A DNA stretch of 64,000 nucleotides from Candidatus Izemoplasmatales bacterium (GTDB taxonomy: Bacteria > Bacillota_I > Bacilli_A > Izemoplasmatales > Hujiaoplasmataceae), in assembly GCA_028698875.1 (NCBI GenBank), contig JAQVVR010000005.1:19916-83915 (forward strand), read 5' to 3'. How positions within the stretch are numbered: position 1 is the first letter of the stretch; each line of letters begins with the position of its first letter. Below the pieces are notes generated by a model. That model worked only from the letters and a program-made list of their open reading frames with translations, searched no databases and was not told where the DNA came from. Shown piece by piece: positions 8,714-16,182 of the stretch. Position numbers and translations under genes: made by a program.

Positions 8714-9895
8714 ATGATTAAAATCGACGAAATATTACCTTGGGAATCATATTTAATCCAAATCCGCCGCCATTTACATCAATATCCCGAAGTGGGTTTT
8801 GATCTTATCAAAACTCATGATTTTGTGGCAAATGAGTTACAGATGATGGGGATTGAATATCACTCCCATGTGGGAAAAAACTCATTGTTAGGAATCATCA
8901 AAAACGGTATTGGTCCAGTGATTGGATTACGAGCCGATATGGATGCATTACCAATCACTGAAGCTAATATGACCTTGCCTTATCGCTCACAAAACGACGG
9001 GAAGATGCATGCTTGTGGACATGATGCCCATACAGCGATGCTCTTAGGTGCGGCTAAATACCTTAATGATCATCGGAATGGTTGGAGCGGAACCGTCAAA
9101 CTGATTTTTCAAGAAGCTGAAGAAGGCCCAAATCCGGGCGGAGCTTATGGTTTATGCCAATCAGGTTTATTAGATGATGTCGACAGCTTTTTTGCTTTTC
9201 ATGTCAGTGGTGCTTTTCCCAGTGGGACAATCGCAATCAAAGCTGGCGAAGCATTAGCTTCGGCAGATACTATCAAGATAAAATTAGTCGGCAAAGGAGC
9301 GCATGCAGCATACCCTCATTTGGGAATTGATCCTATTTTAATGCAAGCAGAGGTAATTGTTGCACTGCAATCAATCATTACTAGGCAACTTGATCCAACG
9401 GAAAACGGGGTGATTACTGTAGCAAAAGTATCTGCGGGGACAACCCATAATGTTATTCCTGAATTCGCCGAATTGGAAGGGACAGTTCGTTGCTTCAACG
9501 AAACGACAAGGCAAAAGTTGCAGGTGGCGATTGAAGATGTATTAAAGGGAATTACCTTCATGCATGGTGGAACATATGAATTCCAATATATTCGTGAATA
9601 TGATCCCACGATTAACACGGTGTCGGAAGCCAGATTTTTCCATCGAATTATTGAAGATACTTTTGGGGCAAAAACTTTCATTGAATTAGAAAAGCCCTCA
9701 CTTGGTGCTGAAGATTTTTCCCGTTATACGGCCATGAAAAAGGGATGCATTGCTTGGCTTGGCAGCAAGAAGAACGATGAGACTGGATATAGTTTGCATC
9801 ATCCATTGTTCAACATTGATGAAAGTATTTTAAAATATGGGATGTTATGCTTTATAAATATAGTTAGAAACTATGGAAAGGAAACCCAAAAATGA
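8714..9895 (+). CDS. M20 family metallo-amidohydrolase (N-acyl amino acid deacylase-like)
   Basis: The 393-residue protein matches the M20D subfamily: GLRADMDALPI, MHACGHDAHTAMLLGAA (metal ligands), EAEEGPNPGG (catalytic Glu pair) and LGAEDFS near the C terminus. Such enzymes remove an acyl group from N-acyl amino acids, hippurate or N-acetyl-diaminopimelate; the substrate here is unknown. The ATG at 8714 has AGGTG six bases upstream. Longer in-frame extensions run into the DUF368 gene and lack a ribosome site. It overlaps the next amidohydrolase by four bases, suggesting a two-enzyme pathway on related amide substrates. Confidence 0.85.
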   Translation: MIKIDEILPWESYLIQIRRHLHQYPEVGFDLIKTHDFVANELQMMGIEYHSHVGKNSLLGIIKNGIGPVIGLRADMDALPITEANMTLPYRSQNDGKMHACGHDAHTAMLLGAAKYLNDHRNGWSGTVKLIFQEAEEGPNPGGAYGLCQSGLLDDVDSFFAFHVSGAFPSGTIAIKAGEALASADTIKIKLVGKGAHAAYPHLGIDPILMQAEVIVALQSIITRQLDPTENGVITVAKVSAGTTHNVIPEFAELEGTVRCFNETTRQKLQVAIEDVLKGITFMHGGTYEFQYIREYDPTINTVSEARFFHRIIEDTFGAKTFIELEKPSLGAEDFSRYTAMKKGCIAWLGSKKNDETGYSLHHPLFNIDESILKYGMLCFINIVRNYGKETQK

Positions 9896-11067
9896 TATTA
9901 ATTAAAAATGCGTATCTACTTAGCATGGATGTTATCAACTATGAAATTTTCGATATTCTAATTGATGGTAAAATCATTAAGGCAATCGGCCATTTTGATG
10001 CGAAAGATTATCCAAATGCACAAATTATTAACGCCAAAAAACATTATGTTACTCCCGGAATCGTTGATGCTCATTGCCACGTTGGAATCTTTGAGGAAGC
10101 CATCGGGTTTGAAGGTGAAGATGGCAATGAAATGACCAACCCAGTGTATCCGGAACTGCGGGCTATTGATGCTATCAAACCGCAGGATGTTGCTTTCGTC
10201 GAAGCTTTGGAAGCCGGAGTCACAACTGTTTCCACTGGCCCAGGAAGCGGAAACGTCATTGGTGGGACTTTCTGTATTATGAAGACTAAAGGCAAAATCA
10301 TCGATGAAATAGTTATCAAAGCCGAATCGGCGATGAAGATGGCTTTAGGAGAAAATCCTAAACGCGTATATTTTGGTAAGAATCAAGAGCCTAATACACG
10401 GATGGCTTCGGCCGCTTTGATTCGCGATGCCTTGATAAAAGCAAGGGAATACCGCAACAAAATTATAAAATATCAAGCTGATCTTAAAGCGGGAAAAGAG
10501 GTAAACCCTCCCGAATATAATATGAAATGGGCATCACTGGCTCGAGTTTTTGATGGACTTCCGGTTAAAATTCATGCTCATCAGCAAGACGACATAGCGA
10601 CGGCAGTTCGTATTATCGAAGAATTTGGCTTAGACGCCACTATCGATCATGCGACAGAAGGCTATATGATTGTTGATTTCCTCAAAGCTCATCATCAACG
10701 CGTCATAATTGGCCCCACACTCGGATCGAAGTCAAAATATGAATTACGAAATAAGTCATTTAAAGCCGGAAAAATCCTGTTTGATAATGGCATCGAATTT
10801 GCAATTATGACTGACCATCCGATTATTCATTTAGCTAATGCTTTGACGCAAGTAGGAATCTTTGTTCGCGAAGGACTTCCGGAGTTGGATGCTTTAAAAG
10901 CCGTTACTATTAACGCAGCTAAAATATTAGGGATTGAAAATCAGCTTGGTAGTATAACGCCAGGAAAGGATGCTGACATAGTCATATGGGATGGGCATCC
11001 ACTTCATTATTTAACGAAAACGGAATATGTTTTCATCAATGGCGAAATTGTACATAAAAAAGCCTAA
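9892..11067 (+). CDS. Imidazolonepropionase-like metal-dependent amidohydrolase
   Basis: The 391-residue amidohydrolase-superfamily protein has the metal-binding motif DAHCHVG (HxH), IHAHQQDD, DHATEG and MTDHP, and ends with GSITPGKDADIVIWDGHP, the usual beta-sandwich return. It starts in an ATGA overlap with the M20 gene, with GGAAAGGAAA upstream. It resembles a broad group annotated as imidazolonepropionase-like amidohydrolases, which includes dipeptidases and cyclic-amide hydrolases. No histidine-utilisation genes are nearby, so a true HutI role is unlikely. There is no signal peptide, so it is cytosolic. Confidence 0.82.
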   Translation: MILIKNAYLLSMDVINYEIFDILIDGKIIKAIGHFDAKDYPNAQIINAKKHYVTPGIVDAHCHVGIFEEAIGFEGEDGNEMTNPVYPELRAIDAIKPQDVAFVEALEAGVTTVSTGPGSGNVIGGTFCIMKTKGKIIDEIVIKAESAMKMALGENPKRVYFGKNQEPNTRMASAALIRDALIKAREYRNKIIKYQADLKAGKEVNPPEYNMKWASLARVFDGLPVKIHAHQQDDIATAVRIIEEFGLDATIDHATEGYMIVDFLKAHHQRVIIGPTLGSKSKYELRNKSFKAGKILFDNGIEFAIMTDHPIIHLANALTQVGIFVREGLPELDALKAVTINAAKILGIENQLGSITPGKDADIVIWDGHPLHYLTKTEYVFINGEIVHKKA

Positions 11068-11070
11068 AAA

Positions 11071-11110
11071 AAATAACGCATTGGTCTCATATTATGAGCA
11101 TGCGTTATTT
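11071..11110. terminator. Bidirectional terminator between the amidohydrolase and ppa
   Basis: AAATAACGCAT (11071-11081) pairs perfectly with 11100-11110. Runs of A before and T after the stem suit both strands. The loop holds a second small hairpin, CTCAT-ATT-ATGAG. The ppa stop codon lies inside the stem. Confidence 0.85.
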
Positions 11111-11602
11111 TTTTTGCCTTCTCTGATAATTTTTTAAACATTTATCAATCAAAACAAGGGCTTCTTCACAATTGTGATATTCACGGACTTCAACGTCATG
11201 ATTGGGTAGAAGTTCTTTATAAGTCCGAAAAAAAAGTTTGATTTCCCGTAATTGTAATTGCGGGATGTCATTGATATCGTGAATTGTCTCAAACCGAGGG
11301 TCAGCATCGACTACCGCAATGATTTTTGCATCACGAGCACCGGAGTCAACCATATCTAGATAACCGACCACGCGTGCGTCAACAATACACCCAGGGAAAG
11401 TTTGTGTTGTCGCAAGCACCAGTATATCGAGTGGATCGCCATCTTCGGCATAAGAATTTTCAATAAACCCATATTCGGCGGGATAGGTCATTTTCGAATA
11501 TAGAACACGTGATAATTTGATGCGGTTTTTGGTTTTGTCAACTTCATACTTGTTTTGTGTTCCCATCGGTATTTCAATAATTGCTTCAATAATTTGGTTC
11601 AT
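11105..11602 (-). CDS. ppa: Inorganic pyrophosphatase, family I
   Basis: The 165-residue protein is a family I soluble pyrophosphatase, with the signature DGDPLDILVL and the early motif KYEVDK. It hydrolyses pyrophosphate in the cytosol and pulls biosynthetic reactions forward. AAGGAGG is seven bases before the ATG. Many Bacilli instead use a family II (DHH) enzyme, so family I is informative about lineage. It is monocistronic and convergent with the amidohydrolase operon. Confidence 0.93.
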   Translation of the reverse strand: MNQIIEAIIEIPMGTQNKYEVDKTKNRIKLSRVLYSKMTYPAEYGFIENSYAEDGDPLDILVLATTQTFPGCIVDARVVGYLDMVDSGARDAKIIAVVDADPRFETIHDINDIPQLQLREIKLFFRTYKELLPNHDVEVREYHNCEEALVLIDKCLKNYQRRQKK

Positions 11603-11709
11603 ATTTTCCTCCTTTCTATGGGGATTAATGGCATATCTCGGTAGATATTGCCCATGATGTAACCTTTTTGATTAATTTTTACAGAAGATGATTGCGATTT
11701 CGGGAATTG

Positions 11710-11718
11710 TGATAAAAT
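11710..11718 (+). promoter_or_regulatory. Extended -10 promoter of the EIIB-like/HPr-like operon
   Basis: TGATAAAAT gives an extended -10 (TG-n-TAAAAT) 24 bases before the start codon. No good -35 is seen at the correct spacing. Confidence 0.4.
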
Positions 11719-11741
11719 AATAAATACAAGAGGTGATAACA

Positions 11742-12128
11742 TTGATCAATTGGATGTTATGGATTTCCAATGAGCCATGGATTATGTGGGTAATGTGGGT
11801 ATCAATCGGTGTTTTCATTGTGGGCGGATTGATTTTGTTTTTTTCACTTCGAGCCCAAAGAAGACGGATTATGGATAAACCACTGGACACAGAAATTATT
11901 ACTGGGTTCATTCGCAACTTAGGTGGAATCGCCAATATTCAGCAAGCATCACAAGACGGAGCCAGACTGAAGTTTAATGTCCTCGATATCGAAAAGTGCA
12001 ACTTAGATGCAATTCGTAATTTAGGGGCATTAGGGATTTTTGTAACCGGTAATACCATCAAATTGATGTACCCTGGCAACGCAATGAGTGTGATTGATGG
12101 AATCAATCGTATCCACAAGGAGGAGTAA
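11742..12128 (+). CDS. Membrane-anchored PTS EIIB-like protein with Asp in place of the phospho-cysteine
   Basis: The 128-residue product has one N-terminal membrane segment (about residues 13-35), a basic stop (RAQRRR) and a C-terminal domain resembling glucose-family PTS EIIB. By eye it aligns without gaps to E. coli PtsG EIIB across GG-x-x-NI and RL-x5-D, then through LGA-G. At the position of the phosphorylated Cys it has Asp72. It therefore cannot carry phosphate as a thiophosphate. The TTG at 11742 is chosen because AGAGGTGA ends five bases upstream; the in-frame GTG at 11733 is inside that ribosome site, and ATG at 11754 is possible. It lies three bases before an HPr-like gene. A regulatory or protein-binding role is inferred. 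Confidence 0.65.
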   Translation: MINWMLWISNEPWIMWVMWVSIGVFIVGGLILFFSLRAQRRRIMDKPLDTEIITGFIRNLGGIANIQQASQDGARLKFNVLDIEKCNLDAIRNLGALGIFVTGNTIKLMYPGNAMSVIDGINRIHKEE

Positions 12129-12131
12129 CTG

Positions 12132-12404
12132 ATGATTGAAGCAAATTTCCGCATTACTTATCCAGACGGATTAAATGCACGACCAGCAACGATGCTTGTG
12201 GCGGTGGCCAACAGTTATTCATCCAAAATGATCTTAGAGTATCAAGATACACGAGTAACACTGAAGTCGATTATGGGCGTGTTATCGCTTGGAATTCCCG
12301 CTAATGTCAAATTTAAATTAACTTTTGATGGTGACGATGAGGGCGAAGCTTTTCAGGCCGTTGACAAGATTATTGTCAACATCAATCAACTGCCATGCAA
12401 ATAA
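12132..12404 (+). CDS. HPr-like protein lacking His15 (Crh-type)
   Basis: The 90-residue protein has the HPr fold pattern. The active-site motif reads GLNARPAT, where HPr has GIHARPAT, so residue 15 is Asn. The regulatory site is intact: Ser46 lies in LKSIMGVLSLG. B. subtilis Crh likewise lacks His15 (it has Gln) and keeps Ser46, acting only as a corepressor for CcpA after phosphorylation by HPr kinase. The same role is the best guess here. AAGGAGG at the end of the upstream gene is its ribosome site. HPr kinase and CcpA are not in the window. It is co-transcribed with the EIIB-like gene. Confidence 0.82.
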   Translation: MIEANFRITYPDGLNARPATMLVAVANSYSSKMILEYQDTRVTLKSIMGVLSLGIPANVKFKLTFDGDDEGEAFQAVDKIIVNINQLPCK

Positions 12405-12425
12405 GAAATAAATAATGCGATTTGA

Positions 12426-12454
12426 GAAATCCGTAATTATGGATTTCTTTTTTT
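12426..12454 (+). terminator. Terminator of the EIIB-like/HPr-like operon
   Basis: GAAATCC (12426-12432) pairs with GGATTTC (12441-12447), followed by seven T. It touches the end of trpS on the other strand. Confidence 0.8.
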
Positions 12455-13457
12455 ACTTTTTAATTCGGCCTAACCCGATTTTACGTTTGCATTTTTCAAC
12501 TTTTTTATAGGCATATTCTCGAGCTATATCCCTGCCACTATCAAGGACATCATCAAGGATTCCGGAATCAATAATTTCATGATAACGGTTTTGTAAAGCG
12601 CTCAATTCATCGATTACTAAGATTGCTAAATCCTCTTTGAATTGTGCATAACCGTGACCTTGATACTTTGCAACAACTTCGTCAGGTTTCATATTGCCGA
12701 TGACAGAGTAAATCGTAATTAAATTTGCTAAACCAGGCTGATTTTCCAAGTCATACTTCATCAGACCTAAACTATCGGTGACAGCACTTCGGATTTTGCG
12801 ACGAATTGTATCGGAATCATCATACAGGGTAATGGCTCCTTTATCGGATTCGTCAGATTTACTCATCTTCTTGGTGGAATCCTGTAAATCCATGATTCGG
12901 GCTCCATATGTAGGAATCAATGGTTTCGGAACAGTAAAGAAGTCACCATACTTGTTATTGAAGCGGATAGCAATATCTCTGGTTAGTTCAATATGTTGTT
13001 TTTGATCATCGCCTACGGGAACAAACTCAGGATCATACATAATAATATCTGCGGCCATTAAGACTGGATATGTGAATAATGCAGCGGTGATACCCGATTC
13101 TTTTTTGACTTTTACTTTGTCTTTATATTGAGTCATTCGTTCCAGTTCACCAACATAGGTACTACACTGTAAAAGATAGCCAAGTTCAGCATGTTCTTTA
13201 ACTTCCGATTGCAAGAATAATACTGTCTTTTGGGGATCAATACCTGCGGCTAAATACATGGCCGCAACATCACGGCTCCGCTTTCTTAATAAAGCCGCCT
13301 CTTGTGGAACCGTAATGGCATGCAAATCCGCTACGAACAGATAGAACTCGTAATCAGGAAGAACGCTTTGAAGATTTACAAACTGTTTAATCGCTCCAAT
13401 GTAGTTTCCCAGTGTTAGTGTGCCACTTGGCTTGATACCTGATACTACTCGTTTCAT
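12453..13457 (-). CDS. trpS: Tryptophanyl-tRNA synthetase
   Basis: The 334-residue class I synthetase has the HIGH-equivalent in PSGTLTLGNYIG and the KMSKS loop KKMSKSDES. It charges tRNA-Trp. Its length is normal for bacterial TrpRS. An AAAGGAGG ribosome site precedes the ATG, and the gene lies directly downstream of a T-box leader with a Trp (UGG) specifier, so it is induced when uncharged tRNA-Trp accumulates. It is convergent with the HPr-like operon. Confidence 0.95.
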   Translation of the reverse strand: MKRVVSGIKPSGTLTLGNYIGAIKQFVNLQSVLPDYEFYLFVADLHAITVPQEAALLRKRSRDVAAMYLAAGIDPQKTVLFLQSEVKEHAELGYLLQCSTYVGELERMTQYKDKVKVKKESGITAALFTYPVLMAADIIMYDPEFVPVGDDQKQHIELTRDIAIRFNNKYGDFFTVPKPLIPTYGARIMDLQDSTKKMSKSDESDKGAITLYDDSDTIRRKIRSAVTDSLGLMKYDLENQPGLANLITIYSVIGNMKPDEVVAKYQGHGYAQFKEDLAILVIDELSALQNRYHEIIDSGILDDVLDSGRDIAREYAYKKVEKCKRKIGLGRIKK

Positions 13458-13481
13458 AATAAATACCTCCTTTTAAGAAAA

Positions 13482-13703
13482 AAAAAGAAAAATCGTCCTT
13501 ACGAATAAGGACGATTGAACGCGGTGCCACCTTGGTTCCAGCATATAATACTGCTGGCACTTAAGACCGATAACGCAGGTCAGCGGATGTGATTGGCATC
13601 ACTTGCCGGGCCATTCACCGCCACAATCATACCCCTTTTCATCGGTCGGGGCTTTCTAAAATGATTGATTTCGGTTACTTTTCCGGTTCATCGTTTTTTG
13701 ATA
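13482..13703 (-). promoter_or_regulatory. T-box riboswitch, tRNA-Trp responsive, controlling trpS
   Basis: Read on the minus strand, the leader contains the T-box core AAGGTGGCACCGCG. It is followed by a terminator with a perfect 10-bp stem (13491-13500 with 13507-13516) and a U-rich tail. In Stem I the pattern GAA-TGG-CCCGGCAAG places UGG at 13613-13611 in the specifier position, matching Trp. The alaS leader in this window has the same layout (GAA-GCT-CCTTTCAAG). Uncharged tRNA-Trp should stabilise the antiterminator and allow read-through into trpS. Confidence 0.92.
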
Positions 13704-13709
13704 GTATGC

Positions 13710-13738
13710 ATTATAACACACTTATTTGTTGATTTCAA
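13710..13738 (-). promoter_or_regulatory. Promoter of the trpS T-box leader
   Basis: On the minus strand TTGAAA (13733-13738), 17 bases and TATAAT (13710-13715). The -35 lies inside the last codons of pepF. Confidence 0.78.
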
Positions 13739-15485
13739 CCTCAAGTTGATCAACCAGTTCTACAAGTCGGTTCGCAACTGCCAAGAAGGCATCTTTTTGA
13801 GTTAAATCGACGCCAGCCTTTTTGATTTGATCAACTGGGAATTCACTGCCACCAGATTTAAGCAAGCCAAGATATCGTTCAAATGCACCGGGAACATTAT
13901 TCTTGACATTTTCATATAATTTTAAAGAAGTGGCAAAGCTGGTTGCATATTGATAAACATAAAATGGCGTGTAGAATAAGTGGGGAATATATGCCCAAAC
14001 ATATTGTTTGAATTCCTCTTTGGTAATATCCATATCATAGAATTCTTTGTATAAGCCAATCATGATGTTTGACAATATGTCGGCAGTAATCGGTTGGTTT
14101 TGTTCCACTAATTTATGAGCTTCGAGCTCATAAATGGCAAATAATGTTTGCCGGTAAAAAGTGGCCAAGATGTCATCAATTGTCCGTTGCAATAAAGCAA
14201 TTTTTTCGTTTTTCGAAGCCTTGCTGCTTTTTATAAAATAATCAAGCAAGTTATGTTCGTTGAAAGTTGAAGCCACCTCAGCTACGAAAATCGTGTAATC
14301 TTGTAAGAGGGTTGGTTGATTTTCCATGGCATACAATGAATGCATTGAATGACCAGATTCATGGGCGACGGTGAAAACATCATCAAGGGTTTTCGCATAA
14401 TTAAGTAAAATAAATGGATGCGTATCCGAAACCGATGAGGAATAAGCGCCACTACGTTTGCCTTCAGCTTCGTAGACATCAACGAAACCGGTTTTGAGGA
14501 CTTCGTGAGCTTTACTTTGAAAATCTGCGGGGAATGACTTGATTGAATCGAAGAATAATTGTTTGGCTTCTTCATATTCATATTCTTTGTCAGTTTTTAC
14601 AAGTGGTATGAACCGGTCATAGGTGTGATATTCTTCTAAGCCAAGGAACTGCTTTCGAATCGCGAAGTATTTCTTAATGGCAGCGGTGTTTTCTCTTGCG
14701 ACTGTAGTCAAAGAGTAATAGACTTCGACAGGGATAGCGTTATTAAATAGCGCAGCTTCGACGGAACTCGGATATTTTCGGGCTTTAATTAGCGCATAAT
14801 CGGCTTGGAGAACGGAATTGTAAATTCCCGCATACGTTGATTTATGAGCATCATAGTAAGAAAAGACCGATTCAAAAATATCTTTCCGCTCGCTTGGACT
14901 AGTGCTTTTCGCAATATAAGCACGATAATTTGATCCAGTAATTGTGACGATTGTTCCATCATCAAGCATCACATCGCCGTGTTCCATATCCGCTACGGTA
15001 AGGTTGCTATAAAGATCATGGCCAACTCGAGTCAATTGATTAAAGTTGGCGATTAATGTTTCACTGTTTTGATCAAGAATATGTTCCTGACGGCGGAAAA
15101 GTTTTACAAAACCGAATCGAGTTTCTTCAAGATCAGGATTATGATCTATAAAAGCCATGATTTTATCTTTTCCAATCAAAATCAATTCTGGCTCTTCAAA
15201 AGCTGTCACTTGTTGCATCATCGCAAAAGTAATTTGAACCTTCTGTAATCGCGCCGCATTTTCTTGATTTTTCTTGTTTAAATCGCTTAGTAAAGAGGCA
15301 TACTGATATACTCGGTATCCGATTTGTGATATTTTTTTAATATATAGGTAATACTCTTTAAACTTGGCTTCTACATGCAATTGTCCTTGGTAAGCCGGAA
15401 GCTTCTTTATGATTTCGTTGGTTTCATTATAAGCCTTTTCGAAGTCTTCCAGGGTTGAAAATAAGTAAGATAAATCCCAGTTCAT
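13722..15485 (-). CDS. pepF: Oligoendopeptidase F (M3 family zinc peptidase)
   Basis: The 587-residue cytosolic metallopeptidase has the zinc motif HESGHSMHS (HExxH) about two thirds along, and the typical M3B N-terminal helical half. PepF degrades oligopeptides, commonly 7 to 17 residues, and signal-peptide remnants. AAGGAGG precedes the ATG. The gene has its own promoter, divergent from spx, and ends just before the trpS leader. Confidence 0.93.
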   Translation of the reverse strand: MNWDLSYLFSTLEDFEKAYNETNEIIKKLPAYQGQLHVEAKFKEYYLYIKKISQIGYRVYQYASLLSDLNKKNQENAARLQKVQITFAMMQQVTAFEEPELILIGKDKIMAFIDHNPDLEETRFGFVKLFRRQEHILDQNSETLIANFNQLTRVGHDLYSNLTVADMEHGDVMLDDGTIVTITGSNYRAYIAKSTSPSERKDIFESVFSYYDAHKSTYAGIYNSVLQADYALIKARKYPSSVEAALFNNAIPVEVYYSLTTVARENTAAIKKYFAIRKQFLGLEEYHTYDRFIPLVKTDKEYEYEEAKQLFFDSIKSFPADFQSKAHEVLKTGFVDVYEAEGKRSGAYSSSVSDTHPFILLNYAKTLDDVFTVAHESGHSMHSLYAMENQPTLLQDYTIFVAEVASTFNEHNLLDYFIKSSKASKNEKIALLQRTIDDILATFYRQTLFAIYELEAHKLVEQNQPITADILSNIMIGLYKEFYDMDITKEEFKQYVWAYIPHLFYTPFYVYQYATSFATSLKLYENVKNNVPGAFERYLGLLKSGGSEFPVDQIKKAGVDLTQKDAFLAVANRLVELVDQLEVEINK

Positions 15486-15509
15486 ATATAAAATCCTCCT
15501 TCAACATGC

Positions 15510-15537
15510 ATTATATTAATTATAACATCATTTACAA
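15510..15537 (-). promoter_or_regulatory. Promoter of pepF
   Basis: Minus strand: TTGTAA (15532-15537), 16 bases, TATAAT (15510-15515), 24 bases before the pepF start. Confidence 0.55.
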
Positions 15538-15562
15538 AAAAAAGTTATAAATACCTTTTTAA

Positions 15563-15571
15563 TGATATAAT
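15563..15571 (+). promoter_or_regulatory. Extended -10 promoter of the spx-like gene
   Basis: TGATATAAT (TG-n-TATAAT) lies 25 bases before the ATG. The -35 region is weak. Confidence 0.55.
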
Positions 15572-15596
15572 AATCATTGAAAGTAGGTGGTTTTTG

Positions 15597-16049
15597 ATGA
15601 TTACCCTTTACACAAGTTCTAGTTGTTCTTCTTGCCGCAAAGCTAAGAAATGGTTTGAAGATAATAAAATACCTTTTAAAGAAAAAAACATCGTTGGTAT
15701 GAAACTTACTCGCGAAGATATAATCAAGATGCTTAAATTCTCAGAAAATGGATTTGAAGATATTATATCGACGCGATCAAAAATCTTTAAAGATACTTTT
15801 TTGAACACCGATGAAATGCTTTTCGGGGAGTTAGCTGATTTCATTATAAACAATCCCACGATTTTAAAACGCCCGATAATAGTCAATGATAAAATAATGC
15901 AGACCGGATACAATGAAGATGAAATCCGCGCTTTTATACCTAAACAATTTCGTGAAAGCGTTATGTGTACTGAGTGTCAAGATGATTGCGAATACAAATG
16001 TGCTGTCCGTGCTGGGGTTCAGAATCTTACCCATACTAGAGCACTATAG
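15597..16049 (+). CDS. Spx/ArsC-family regulator with a C-terminal cysteine cluster
   Basis: The 150-residue protein closely follows B. subtilis Spx: redox CxxC at Cys10/Cys13, then KAKKWFEDNKIPF, ISTRSK and RPIIVNDK-x-QTGYNEDEIRAF. Spx binds the RNA polymerase alpha subunit and redirects transcription under disulfide stress. The match to the Spx signature is much better than to arsenate reductase. After the normal Spx end it carries an extra tail with four Cys (124, 127, 131, 135; CX2CX3CX3C) that may bind zinc or another metal. The ATG at 15597 follows AGGTGG by six bases; an in-frame TTG just upstream is rejected. Confidence 0.85.
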   Translation: MITLYTSSSCSSCRKAKKWFEDNKIPFKEKNIVGMKLTREDIIKMLKFSENGFEDIISTRSKIFKDTFLNTDEMLFGELADFIINNPTILKRPIIVNDKIMQTGYNEDEIRAFIPKQFRESVMCTECQDDCEYKCAVRAGVQNLTHTRAL

Positions 16050-16057
16050 TATTTAAT

Positions 16058-16080
16058 GATGGGATTTCCCATCTTTTTTT
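16058..16080 (+). terminator. Terminator after the spx-like gene
   Basis: GATGGG (16058-16063), loop ATTT, CCCATC (16068-16073) and seven T. Confidence 0.8.
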
Positions 16081-16082
16081 CA

Positions 16083-16098
16083 ATGAAAACGTTTTTAG
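16083..16098 (+). promoter_or_regulatory. Possible cre-like catabolite site upstream of gap
   Basis: ATGAAAACGTTTTTAG fits the CcpA cre consensus at most positions, with two mismatches near the right end. It contains the perfect palindrome AAAACGTTTT. It lies just upstream of the gap -35, where CcpA could activate. CcpA is not in the window, so this is tentative. Confidence 0.3.
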
Positions 16099-16109
16099 AT
16101 TGACACTTA

Positions 16110-16138
16110 TTGATATAAACACAAAAAAAAGGTAAAAT
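16110..16138 (+). promoter_or_regulatory. Promoter of gap
   Basis: TTGATA (16110-16115), 17 bases, TAAAAT (16133-16138). Confidence 0.65.
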
Positions 16139-16182
16139 ATAGACGATCAAAGCATATGGTCTTATAATTAGGAGGATTTATT

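Noticed and set aside
9316-9681. 121-residue minus-strand frame within the M20 gene
   Set aside because: Antisense shadow; the M20 metal and catalytic motifs are on the plus strand.
15597-16049. Arsenate reductase (ArsC)
   Set aside because: CxxC at 10/13 with ISTRSK and RPIIVNDK is the Spx pattern; no ars genes are nearby.
16100-16105. Perfect TTGACA upstream of gap as the -35
   Set aside because: No -10 lies at 16 to 18 bases; TTGATA at 16110 with TAAAAT at 17 bases fits better.
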